NCBI GenBank assembly: GCA_002396805.1
Contig: DGYW01000029.1
Coordinates: forward strand, 49,184-110,852
DNA: 61,669 nucleotides
From: Firmicutes bacterium UBA4996
Lineage (GTDB): Bacteria; Bacillota; Limnochordia; Darwinibacteriales; Darwinibacteriaceae
Reading direction: 5' to 3'
Position numbers and translations under genes: made by a program. Position 1 is the first letter of the stretch. Each line of letters starts with the position of its first letter. Under the pieces are notes generated by a model. The model saw only the letters and a list, made by a program, of their open reading frames with translations. It was not told where the DNA came from and did no database searches. Shown in pieces: positions 8,645 to 16,241 of this stretch.

Positions 8645-9805
8645 ATGAATCCTAAGATTATGATTATTGGTGGAGACAACACTAGTGATCGTTTTGGCTC
8701 CGCCTTAGCGCGCAAAATGTTAGAAAAATGTCCTCAAGCCTCACTGTTTGGAGTAGGTGGGCCACTCATGAATGATGCGGGGGTCCGTTTACTTTATGAC
8801 ATTTCGGAGATGGTTAGCCTAGGAGTTTTTCAGTCTATTAAGGGATCTCAAGTCGTGAAACGGCTAATTAGGCGAGTTGTTGAGACAATGGATCAGGAAC
8901 AGCCAGATTTAGTTTTGCAAATTGGACTACCTGTTTTTGGTTTTCGCCTCTTAGAGATTGCCCGAGCCAAGAATATTCCTGTTTTGTATTATTACACCCC
9001 TCTCAGTCGTGGACTGGCCAATGTCAAATTGAGTCATTTTCCCACTGTAGTGAATAAGGTGGCAGGGATCAGTCGTCATGAAACAGCTTTGTGTCAAGAA
9101 GCGGGGATCGATGTGGAGTTTGTCGGTCATCCTCTCACTGACCTTCTGGACTTTTCCCTTACTCCAGCAGCAGCCCGAGGAAGACTTGGCATAGAATCAG
9201 AGGATACTTCTGTGATCGCTGTATTGCCTGGAGCCCGGGAGATTGAAGTGAAAAACGTACTCCCTACAGTTCTAAAGTGTTTGGACCAGGTTACTGCGCA
9301 CCATCCCGATGTGCAAATAATTGTGTCTCTAGCTCCTACCATTCGCAATGTGTTTATGGATCGTTTGTTGAAAGACAATCAAAGTGAGCGAATCAGGCTC
9401 GAACGGGATACTTATAGTGTGCTGCGGGCCGCAGATTTAGCTATTACTTCTATTGGTACCAGTTCATTAGAGGCCTCTTTGTTAGGTGTTCCCTCTTTAG
9501 CAGTTTACCGCGTGCCGTGTACTACGTATTTTGTAGATAAATTATTGGATCGTAAGCCTTATATGACCATAACCAATAATATTCTGCGAAAGACTGTAAT
9601 ACCAGAGTATATTCAGAGTGACTTTGGTCACGCCAAAATTGTGGAAGCAATCGAGCGACTTCTCTTTGATCAAGAGGCGAGAGCGGCCATGCTTAAAGAG
9701 TTTGAACAGTTAGAACATGAATTAGGAGCACCCGGTTCTGTGGAACGGGCTGCAGACCTAGTTTTAGAAATGGCTGGATGTGAAGAAAATGGAGCTCAGA
9801 GCTGA
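8645..9805 (+). CDS. lpxB: Divergent lipid-A-disaccharide synthase (LpxB, GT19) homologue
   Basis: LpxB joins UDP-2,3-diacylglucosamine to lipid X in lipid A synthesis. The 386 residues match LpxB in length, and the second half is clear: VEFVGHPLTD, VLPGAREIEVK, the donor-site segment SIGTSSLEASLLGVPSLAVYRV and NNILRKTVIPEYIQ. The first half departs from the family: the usual GEASGD near the start reads GGDNTSD, and the SVWAWR-type motif reads PLSRGLANVK. It may be a true LpxB adapted to another acceptor or a related glycolipid transferase. It directly follows fabZ and overlaps lptB, so it belongs to the envelope-lipid operon. The gene symbol is by homology only. Confidence 0.7.
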   Translation: MNPKIMIIGGDNTSDRFGSALARKMLEKCPQASLFGVGGPLMNDAGVRLLYDISEMVSLGVFQSIKGSQVVKRLIRRVVETMDQEQPDLVLQIGLPVFGFRLLEIARAKNIPVLYYYTPLSRGLANVKLSHFPTVVNKVAGISRHETALCQEAGIDVEFVGHPLTDLLDFSLTPAAARGRLGIESEDTSVIAVLPGAREIEVKNVLPTVLKCLDQVTAHHPDVQIIVSLAPTIRNVFMDRLLKDNQSERIRLERDTYSVLRAADLAITSIGTSSLEASLLGVPSLAVYRVPCTTYFVDKLLDRKPYMTITNNILRKTVIPEYIQSDFGHAKIVEAIERLLFDQEARAAMLKEFEQLEHELGAPGSVERAADLVLEMAGCEENGAQS

Positions 9806-10508
9806 AAAACTTGTGAAAAGCTATGGTAAACGCACAGTAGTGCATGAGGTGGATTTTCAGGCCCAACGGGGAGAAATCGTGGGTTTGCTCGGACCCAATG
9901 GTGCTGGCAAGACCACTACCTTTTCCTTGATTGTGGGTTTGGGAAAACCACAGGGAGGTCGCATCTTTTTAGATGATCAAGACATTACTGATCTACCCAT
10001 GTACAAAAGAACCCGCCTGGGTCTGGGTTATTTGCCCCAAGAACCCTCTGTGTTTCGCAAACTAACTGTAGAAGAAAACCTCCAGGGGGTGCTGCAATTA
10101 CGCCAAATTTCCAAGGGGGAAAGGGAAGATTTGCTAGTTAGCTTACTCCAAGAATTTAATCTTGGCGAGGTGCGATATCAAAGAGGTAACCAACTTTCTG
10201 GTGGGGAGCGGAGGCGGACTGAAATTGCTCGGGCAGTAGCCCTGGATCCTGCTTTTTTGTTTCTCGATGAGCCCTTTGCAGGGGTGGATCCAATTGCGGT
10301 GGGGGAGATTCAGGAAATTGTGGCTCAGTTACGTAGCCGTAATCTAGGGATCATTATTACTGATCATAATGTGCGGGAGACTTTACGGATCACTGATCGA
10401 GCTTATATTTTGCATCTAGGTAAAGTCTTGGTTTCTGGTTCCACAGAGGAGCTGGCCCAAAACGCCTTGGCCAGAGAATATTATTTGGGTGCGAATTTCT
10501 CTCTATAG
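9789..10508 (+). CDS. lptB: LPS export ABC transporter ATPase LptB
   Basis: LptB powers the LptBFGC extractor. The 239-residue protein has Walker A GPNGAGKTTT, the LptB-specific run GYLPQEPSVFRKLTVEENL, signature LSGGERRRTEIARA, Walker B FLFLDEPFAGVDP and DHNVRETL with the switch His. These are diagnostic for LptB rather than for branched amino-acid ATPases. The ATG at 9789 gives the standard MELRAEKLVKSYGK start; a GTG at 9780 is an alternative. The gene overlaps the LpxB-like gene by 17 bases, while its permease partner is encoded 8 kb upstream at 704. Confidence 0.92.
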   Translation: MELRAEKLVKSYGKRTVVHEVDFQAQRGEIVGLLGPNGAGKTTTFSLIVGLGKPQGGRIFLDDQDITDLPMYKRTRLGLGYLPQEPSVFRKLTVEENLQGVLQLRQISKGEREDLLVSLLQEFNLGEVRYQRGNQLSGGERRRTEIARAVALDPAFLFLDEPFAGVDPIAVGEIQEIVAQLRSRNLGIIITDHNVRETLRITDRAYILHLGKVLVSGSTEELAQNALAREYYLGANFSL

Positions 10509-10522
10509 GGAGGTGACGGACC

Positions 10523-11722
10523 ATGTATGGTTTTACCCTTATCTTAACGTTAGCCATAGTAGGTGGTGCCATTGCCTACATAGGTGATCGACTGGGGATG
10601 AACGTCGGCCGAAAAAAGCTGACGCTATTTGGTCTGCGCCCGAAACATACTAGTATTTTAGTCACGATTGTGACGGGGGTTTTAATTGCCTCTGCGTCCA
10701 TCGGAGTGTTAACCATTGCCTCTCAAGATGTGCGCACAGCGTTGTTCAGGATGAAAGAGATCCAAAGTGACTTGGCTGTTATGCAAAGGCACTATGTAGA
10801 TATGGAACTGCAGAGGGACACGGCCCAACGCGAACTTCGAGAGGCCGAAGAGCATGTGAGCGAAGCCTTGGCCAGTTATGAACAGGTGATCTTAGCTTTA
10901 AAAGAAGCGGAAGCGGAGGTACAACTACAGAAGCTTTCGATGGAAGAAAATGAGCAGACGATCGCTGAAATGGAAACCCACATTGCCAGTCTTCAAGCGG
11001 AAGCCACTGCTTTACTAGCGGAAGTGGCCGAACTAGAGGTGAAGACGGAAGAGTTGCGCCAGAGTTACGATCTTGTTTATACTGCTTTTGGTCAAATTCG
11101 GGAAGCGAATATTGCTTTTAACGCCAGCGAAGTGATTTTGACCACAGTGGTGAAAAAAGGCCTGTCCAGGGATGAAATTAAGACACGTCTAGAGCAGTTT
11201 ATGCTCGAAGTGGATGACGTGGCCTACCGGCGGAGTGCTCGGGTGCAAGAAACGCAGAAACAACCTGAGAATTACCGGGCGATTTTTTTACAGCCTGGGG
11301 TAGTTGATCTTGCTGTAGAGCATCTGTTGCTAGCTCGTGGAGATGTAATTGTGCGCGCTGTTAGTGAAAGTAACACTATTCCAGGTGTGCCTGTAGTAGT
11401 TTATTTAGAGAATTACCCTGATCAAATGGTCTTTTCTAAAGGCACTGTTCTAGCAAGTGGCACTTGGGATCCCAAGAGTGGAATTGAGATGGACCAAGTA
11501 ATTCTTCAGATCCTCAAGGAGGCCAACGGTACGGCTTTAGATGCGGGTATGGCCTTGAGCGAGGAGAGGGGCGTGTCGGTGCTACTCCCTGGAGATGATT
11601 TTTTGGATGCTATTTTCGCCTCCAAAGATATCCACAAGCCAGTACAGGTACGTTTGGTTGTATCAAAGGACACTTGGCGCTCCACCACTCCTGTGCATGT
11701 CTATTTGGAGTTAATCCCCTAA
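10523..11722 (+). CDS. DUF3084 membrane-anchored coiled-coil protein
   Basis: The 399-residue product begins with two hydrophobic segments (about residues 4-20 and 45-65) flanking the conserved GDRLGMNVGRKKLTLFGLRPKHTS stretch that marks DUF3084. A long coiled coil (about 75-195, rich in Glu/Ala heptads) and a mixed alpha/beta C-terminal half follow. The family is found in cyanobacteria and diderm Firmicutes, usually next to envelope genes; its role is unknown. It is the last gene of the lptB transcript. GGGAGGTGA lies 8 bases before the ATG. Confidence 0.75.
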   Translation: MYGFTLILTLAIVGGAIAYIGDRLGMNVGRKKLTLFGLRPKHTSILVTIVTGVLIASASIGVLTIASQDVRTALFRMKEIQSDLAVMQRHYVDMELQRDTAQRELREAEEHVSEALASYEQVILALKEAEAEVQLQKLSMEENEQTIAEMETHIASLQAEATALLAEVAELEVKTEELRQSYDLVYTAFGQIREANIAFNASEVILTTVVKKGLSRDEIKTRLEQFMLEVDDVAYRRSARVQETQKQPENYRAIFLQPGVVDLAVEHLLLARGDVIVRAVSESNTIPGVPVVVYLENYPDQMVFSKGTVLASGTWDPKSGIEMDQVILQILKEANGTALDAGMALSEERGVSVLLPGDDFLDAIFASKDIHKPVQVRLVVSKDTWRSTTPVHVYLELIP

Positions 11723-11754
11723 AAGTCCAAAAAATGCCACTTTACCTAAAGCAG

Positions 11755-11796
11755 GGATTTTCGGTCGTTTGTGGAAATTAGTAATCGCCAAAATCC
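11755..11796 (+). other. Stem-loop after the DUF3084 gene, possible weak terminator
   Basis: GGATTTT-c-GG pairs with CCAAAATCC across a 23-base loop, giving nine pairs with one bulged C. Only a short T-rich run (TTGTTCT) follows. It may end the lptB-DUF3084 transcript just before the ompM promoter. Confidence 0.35.
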
Positions 11797-11804
11797 TTGT
11801 TCTA

Positions 11805-11813
11805 TGTTACAAT
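11805..11813 (+). promoter_or_regulatory. Extended -10 promoter of the ompM leader
   Basis: TGT-TACAAT is an extended -10 element with five of six box bases. A start near 11820 would make the RNA begin with the GGGAAG hairpin and leave a leader of about 315 bases before ompM. No good -35 box was seen. Confidence 0.5.
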
Positions 11814-11819
11814 ATTAAT

Positions 11820-12134
11820 TGGGAAGTCATTATCTTCCAGAGATGTAAACGCTCCAAATCCACCCTTTTAGCTTGAAAAAGATAAAAACAGGGAAGGATT
11901 TGGGAAAGGCGTAGCGAATTACATCTTAATGCAGTGTCCAATTTTCAGTATCTTACAAGTTAGGTCGGTGGGAAAGGAGGTGCCCGAGGTTTCCGCCAAC
12001 TGGGGATGCTGAAGGATGAATGCACTCTTGAAACGTACGAACATGAGGGAACAAGGAGACTCGTGGGAAGATGTTCAAGAGCGTTTTCGTCAACATATAA
12101 CTACAAGTAAACAAACCGAAACCAAGGGGGTAAA
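11820..12134 (+). ncRNA. Long structured 5' leader RNA of ompM (unrecognised family)
   Basis: This 315-base stretch folds by eye into ordered helices. A first hairpin pairs 11822-11826 with 11834-11838. Domain I pairs AGATGTAA (11841-11848) with TTACATCT (11919-11926), CGCT (11850-11853) with AGCG (11913-11916), CCAAATCC (11854-11861) with GGATTTGG (11896-11903), and CCC (11863-11865) with GGG (11891-11893). Domain II pairs TTCAGTATC (11944-11952) with GATGCTGAA (12005-12013), with AGTT/AACT and GGTGGgAAA/TTTCCGCC inside. Domain III pairs CTCTTGAA (12025-12032) with TTCAAGAG (12074-12081) and CATGAG (12042-12047) with CTCGTG (12060-12065). It matches no riboswitch class I know. No terminator is visible before ompM, so a leader is likelier than a separate sRNA. 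Confidence 0.55.
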
Positions 12135-12138
12135 ATGA
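12016..12138 (+). CDS. Possible 40-residue leader peptide overlapping the ompM start
   Basis: An open frame starts at ATG 12016 and ends with TGA at 12136-12138, overlapping the ompM ATG (12135) as ATGA, the arrangement used in translational coupling. The peptide begins MNALLKRTNMREQ and is charged and helical in character. Its ribosome site is poor: GGGGA at 12002-12006 is the best, as GAAGG touches the ATG. It overlies Domain III of the structured leader. Either it is a real regulatory or coupled peptide or a chance frame in an RNA. Low confidence. Confidence 0.3.
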   Translation: MNALLKRTNMREQGDSWEDVQERFRQHITTSKQTETKGVK

Positions 12139-14336
12139 ATATGAAATTTAAGAAACTCGCTCTAGTATTAGTCGTTGTTCTAATGGCTAGTACATTAGCA
12201 CCTGTATTTGCTAAGAGTCCTTTCGCTGATGTTCCTGCCGATCACTGGGCATATGATTCTATTGTTGAATTAGCTGCTGCCGGCTTAATCGAAGGATATC
12301 CAGATGGAACTTATGGTGGTTCCAGAATGATGACTCGTTACGAAGCTGCCATGGTTTTCGCTCGAGCTCTAACTCGTTTAGAAAATCAAATTGCAGACAC
12401 CAACGTTCTACCTGAGCTTGACAAGATTAAGGCTGAATTGATGGCCGAAATCAAGGCTCAAATGGCTGCTATGGATAAGCCAGTGGTAGAGACCAAGGTA
12501 GTTGAAAAGGTTGGCGTAGTTGATGAGGAGACTCTCGCTCGCGTTCGCGCCGCTGAAATCGCTGCTGAAGGTTTAGAAGGTGACATTGCTTACGTTGAAG
12601 CCAGAGTACTTGGCCTAATCGATGGCATTCGCTATGACGTGAACAAACTCCAAGAACAGGTGGATGCTCCAGCAGTTGAGCAACCATCCATGGAAGAAAT
12701 CGAAGCACTAATCGCTGCTAAAGTACAAGAAGGTATTTTAGAAGCTGCTCTAAGTGCTAAAGAAGTAGTAAAAGAAACCACCGTTGTAGAAAAGGTTGTT
12801 TCTACTACTCCTGAGCTAACTGAAGAAGATGTAGAGCTCATCGCTCAAGCTATGATCGCTCAACAACTTCAACAGTACGAACTCTTGATTGTCCGTGCTC
12901 TCCGTGAAAATGCTGAGCAAACCGAACGCATCGAAGCTTTAGAAGCTGCTCAAGCAGAACTCGCTACCAAGGAAGAATTGGCTGAAGTCAAGACCGCTGT
13001 TAAGGCTCTTGAGAAGATCAAATTAGGTGGAACTCTCGAGTTAAAGGCTGACAGTTACGATGAAGACGAAGACCAGCACAGGTATGAGTACGCCCAAACC
13101 GCTAATCTGAACCTTAACATCAAGGTTTCTGACACAGTAAATGTTAAGGCAATTGCTAGCGGAAGCATTAAGCCAAATGAAGCTGCTCCTTTTTCTATGA
13201 GCACTTACGGAGTAGATGTAACTTCCGAGGGCTTAGCTAAGCGCTTGCTTGTAGGTAAACGTGTTGTGACTGGTCCTGAAGTTAATTCTCGCTTCGGTTC
13301 CTATGTATTGGCTCCGCTCGGTGGTTCCTATCGGTACCAGTTTGCCGGTTTAGCAGATCTAGATGTTGTTGAGGGTTTGACTGGAAACATCTTGCTTGCT
13401 TCTCCTAAGGCTGGTGTTGAAGAGGACATTATCGTTGGTTTAGGACTAAAGTATAAACTAAGCCCAGCCTTTGGTGTTAAAACCGCAGTCACTGGTCTTA
13501 AGCCTTTTGACAAAGCTGTACCAACTGCTAAAGCACTTGGTGCTGGCATCTTCGGTGAAATCGCCAAGGTCAAATACGACGGAGAGTTTTCTTACGACAG
13601 AAATGCAACTGCTGATAACATGCTCTTTGGTGGTTCTTTAAGTACCAAGCTTGGTCCTGTTAGCTTGAGTGGCAAGTACGTTCAAGCTCAAGACAACTAC
13701 GGTGCAACTGGTAGTTTAGTTAAGAGACCGTTTGTTGAAGACAGTGCTAATCTTTTAGAACTTGGTGCAGGTGTTGAGTTCCTCGGTATCGATCTTGATG
13801 GGACTTTCTACCGTGAAGCCAAAGAAGCAACTGAGACCGCCAAGGCTTACAAACTCGGTGCTTCTGCAGGTTTCGATTTAGTTGTACCTGTTCGTGTAGC
13901 TGCCACTTATGCAGTAAATGACAAGGCTGCTGAAGAAGACAAGAATGCCAGCGAAATCAAGTTGGCTGTTGGCCCAGAAAAGGCTCCCGAACTTGGCTTT
14001 AATTATGGCGCAAGCTTTACTATGATTAAGAACAAGATTAAAGATGATAAATGGAAAGTTGCCGGCAATTACACCGGTGAAGCTGAGAACATCGTAGCAG
14101 CTAACCTAGGTTATAAATTTGACCTACGTGGTGCTGTGATCGGCTTAGGCTATGGCGCAACTTACACCATGCCTGTTGAGTCTGCGAAAGAAAAGACTCT
14201 GAAGCACAAAGTCGACTTAGGTTATGACTTCACTAAAGACGTGAAGCTGACCCTGGGTAGTGTCATAACACAGACTCTATCTGAACCAATCGACAACCTT
14301 GTTTCTTACAATGCAGGTCTATCTGTGAAGTTCTAG
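12135..14336 (+). CDS. ompM: OmpM-type outer-membrane porin with N-terminal SLH domain
   Basis: The 733-residue protein has a signal peptide (cleavage after PVFA, about residue 26), one SLH domain (about 28-90: FADVPADHWAYDSIVELAAAGLIEGYPDG), a long Ala/Glu/Val coiled coil (about 95-300) and a C-terminal beta-barrel ending LSVKF. In Negativicutes and other diderm Firmicutes this architecture tethers the outer membrane to the cell wall and forms its main pore. Codon use is skewed to a few codons (GCT, GAA, GGT, AAG) more than in neighbours, indicating very high expression. AAGGGGG at 12124-12130 is 4 bases from ATG 12135 and 10 from ATG 12141, so either may initiate. A strong terminator follows. 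Confidence 0.92.
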   Translation: MNMKFKKLALVLVVVLMASTLAPVFAKSPFADVPADHWAYDSIVELAAAGLIEGYPDGTYGGSRMMTRYEAAMVFARALTRLENQIADTNVLPELDKIKAELMAEIKAQMAAMDKPVVETKVVEKVGVVDEETLARVRAAEIAAEGLEGDIAYVEARVLGLIDGIRYDVNKLQEQVDAPAVEQPSMEEIEALIAAKVQEGILEAALSAKEVVKETTVVEKVVSTTPELTEEDVELIAQAMIAQQLQQYELLIVRALRENAEQTERIEALEAAQAELATKEELAEVKTAVKALEKIKLGGTLELKADSYDEDEDQHRYEYAQTANLNLNIKVSDTVNVKAIASGSIKPNEAAPFSMSTYGVDVTSEGLAKRLLVGKRVVTGPEVNSRFGSYVLAPLGGSYRYQFAGLADLDVVEGLTGNILLASPKAGVEEDIIVGLGLKYKLSPAFGVKTAVTGLKPFDKAVPTAKALGAGIFGEIAKVKYDGEFSYDRNATADNMLFGGSLSTKLGPVSLSGKYVQAQDNYGATGSLVKRPFVEDSANLLELGAGVEFLGIDLDGTFYREAKEATETAKAYKLGASAGFDLVVPVRVAATYAVNDKAAEEDKNASEIKLAVGPEKAPELGFNYGASFTMIKNKIKDDKWKVAGNYTGEAENIVAANLGYKFDLRGAVIGLGYGATYTMPVESAKEKTLKHKVDLGYDFTKDVKLTLGSVITQTLSEPIDNLVSYNAGLSVKF

Positions 14337-14353
14337 GTAATGAACGAAGGATT

Positions 14354-14382
14354 AAGACCCTCCTCACGGAGGGTCTTTTTTT
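14354..14382 (+). terminator. Strong intrinsic terminator of ompM
   Basis: AGACCCTCC and GGAGGGTCT form a perfect 9-pair stem with a TCAC loop followed by seven T. It closes the ompM transcript 18 bases after the stop. Confidence 0.92.
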
Positions 14383-14436
14383 ACCCTCAGAAGGCTGCTT
14401 AACAATTCGAAACTTATGTCTAGGGTGGGTGATGAA

Positions 14437-14832
14437 ATGGTAGTGTTAGCCATAGATCCAGGGAACGAAAAATGTGGTGTGGCTATTGTGGCTGGTGGTT
14501 CAGTATCGCTCCAGGAGGTACTAGAAAGGCAGGGGTATGCTGCCTTTTTGCAGAACGTTACTAAGAAGTATGATATTGACCACGTTGTCATTGGTGATGG
14601 GACGCGATCAAGTGACTTTCTGCGTGAGACTAAGCAATCGTTTCCTGACTTAGAAGTAACCGTAGTCGATGAGAAGTTTTCCACCGAGGAGGCACGGAGC
14701 AGATATTGGTTAGAACATCGGCCCACTGGTTGGCGTCGTTTGCTTCCCACGAGTATGCAGGTTCCACCTGAGCCTTATGATGATTATGTGGCGGTGATTT
14801 TGGCGGAGCGTTTTATAGCCGGCAAGGCGTAG
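14437..14832 (+). CDS. YqgF/RuvX-like RNase H-fold nuclease
   Basis: A 131-residue protein of the RuvC/YqgF fold. The three expected acidic sites are present: Asp in VVLAIDPG near the start, Glu in VVDEKFST about residue 78, and Asp in PYDDYVAVILAERF near the end. YqgF processes 16S rRNA 5' ends; related proteins resolve Holliday junctions. Spacing differs from ordinary YqgF (VIGDGTRSS in place of the usual VGxP), so this is a subfamily rather than the housekeeping enzyme. GGGTGGGTGA fits the ATG at 14437; the ATG at 14416 has no ribosome site. It lies alone between the ompM terminator and the next gene. Confidence 0.65.
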   Translation: MVVLAIDPGNEKCGVAIVAGGSVSLQEVLERQGYAAFLQNVTKKYDIDHVVIGDGTRSSDFLRETKQSFPDLEVTVVDEKFSTEEARSRYWLEHRPTGWRRLLPTSMQVPPEPYDDYVAVILAERFIAGKA

Positions 14833-14871
14833 GAAACTCTTGGAATTGTGTGAAAAAAGCAGGTTTTTAGG

Positions 14872-14897
14872 GGTCTTTGGAGAAATAAACCAAGACC
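14872..14897 (+). other. Stem-loop before the 14930 gene
   Basis: GGTCTTtGG pairs with CCAAGACC (eight pairs, one bulged T) around a 9-base loop. It has no T tract and lies 33 bases before the next ATG; role unknown. Confidence 0.3.
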
Positions 14898-14929
14898 TGT
14901 AAGTATATATTTTGGAGAGGGGGGAGAGT

Positions 14930-16222
14930 ATGTCACGTCTACGAATTGGGGTAGTCTTAGTCGTTATTTTGTGTCTTGGACTTCAGGGCGGCCTGGCTGT
15001 GGCAAGCTCTCCCTCTGGTGTGAGTGTTGTGACCCAGGATTGGGCCTATAAGGCCATTGAAGATTTAGGGAGCGGTCGTCAGATTGCCGGCTTAGCTGTT
15101 CCCACCGAAATGAACCGTAATCAAGGGGCCCTTTTGGTGGCTCGTCTCTTACAACACTTGAGTGGCGATGATCATCTGGAATCACGCCGCTTTGGCGTAA
15201 GCAAAAACGTCTATCTAGACAGCATGATTTTTACTTACAATCAGCGTGTAACTCCAGAACAACAATTTACAGCAACCCAAGTAGAATTACTGTATCGTTT
15301 AGTGTTGGAGTTTCGTCCAGAACTAGAGATCTTGGGCTATGCTATTCAAGATTTTAATTTCCTTTATGACCAGGCTTGGCAGCAAGCTACCGATGGTCTT
15401 TTTGCTAAACGTCCACTTCTCTATTCAGAGCAGGCAGTATCAGCAGCACGCAAGCTGGAAGAAGAGCGGCGAGCATCTAGTCAGCTCTTCAGTTTTGCGC
15501 CGCAGACTGCCCACGAAGAGGAGGCTATTGCAGAATTGTCTATTCCCACTCTGGAACCAAGGAGCCTCTGGACAGGACACGTCTCTTCACAGGTCCGTAA
15601 TCTCCCGCCCTCTAGTAGTTTGTTGGTTCAAGCTCCCGAGCCGGAGCCTAACACCTCCATTCACATTGGCGGAATTGAGGTAAGTGGTGGTATTCGGCCA
15701 GTACCCAGTGGCACTCAGCCCAGCGAAAAAGCGCCTCCCACTGAGGGAGGAGCGGCCTACGGGATTTCCGTAAAGCTAGGTGATTTGGCTTTGAAAACAG
15801 CGGTGGATCATTTGGTTACAGACTCCTCACAGGTAACCAAAATCACGGGAACTTCGGTTGATCTTAACTTGGATTGGTCAGACCTATTTACGCTTAGTGC
15901 AGGATACAGGCAGCTGGAGGTACCGCGAAATCTTTCCGGGTGGGAAGATGTACCCCCATTAGTTACCTCTTTAGGGGTTGAAGTGCCTATAACTAGAGGT
16001 ACAGTACACTTAGGTGTAACCCAAGAATGGCCAAAATTTACTGTAGAGGAAGGAAACGGGGACCTTGATGATGAATTAGGTAAAGCGAAAAATATTGCTG
16101 AGCTTGGTTTAAGTTACGAGTTTGAGAACGACAGCTCCTTGCGTTTTAATTACAAGTTTATTGACTTCAGTAATGTGGAACAAGGCCATGGGGCTAGTGC
16201 GGAGTTTTCCATAAAATTCTAG
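14930..16222 (+). CDS. Secreted beta-barrel envelope protein with a degenerate SLH-like N-terminus
   Basis: The 430-residue product has a signal peptide (about 1-25, ending LAVASS) and then a stretch with the outline of an SLH repeat (DWAYKAIEDL ... MNRNQGALLVARLL, about 35-85) but lacking the usual FxDV and GYPDGT parts. A Pro/Glu-rich middle is followed by about 150 residues of alternating strands ending AEFSIKF, typical of an outer-membrane barrel. It may be a diverged OmpM relative. The ATG at 14930 sits after GGAGAGGGGGGAG; a TTG at 14912 is less likely. The next gene starts 19 bases on, so they form a pair that leads into the polysaccharide export genes. Function unknown. Confidence 0.6.
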   Translation: MSRLRIGVVLVVILCLGLQGGLAVASSPSGVSVVTQDWAYKAIEDLGSGRQIAGLAVPTEMNRNQGALLVARLLQHLSGDDHLESRRFGVSKNVYLDSMIFTYNQRVTPEQQFTATQVELLYRLVLEFRPELEILGYAIQDFNFLYDQAWQQATDGLFAKRPLLYSEQAVSAARKLEEERRASSQLFSFAPQTAHEEEAIAELSIPTLEPRSLWTGHVSSQVRNLPPSSSLLVQAPEPEPNTSIHIGGIEVSGGIRPVPSGTQPSEKAPPTEGGAAYGISVKLGDLALKTAVDHLVTDSSQVTKITGTSVDLNLDWSDLFTLSAGYRQLEVPRNLSGWEDVPPLVTSLGVEVPITRGTVHLGVTQEWPKFTVEEGNGDLDDELGKAKNIAELGLSYEFENDSSLRFNYKFIDFSNVEQGHGASAEFSIKF

Positions 16223-16241
16223 ATCTTGGAGGGGTTCAATC

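Noticed and set aside
11942..12013. M-box or cobalamin riboswitch in the ompM leader
   Set aside because: Only short stretches such as TTAGGT recall the M-box; the conserved cores of both classes are missing.
14364..14750. 128-codon minus-strand frame opposite the YqgF-like gene
   Set aside because: Low-complexity Ser-rich translation with no ribosome site and overlapping a plus-strand gene with intact catalytic residues.
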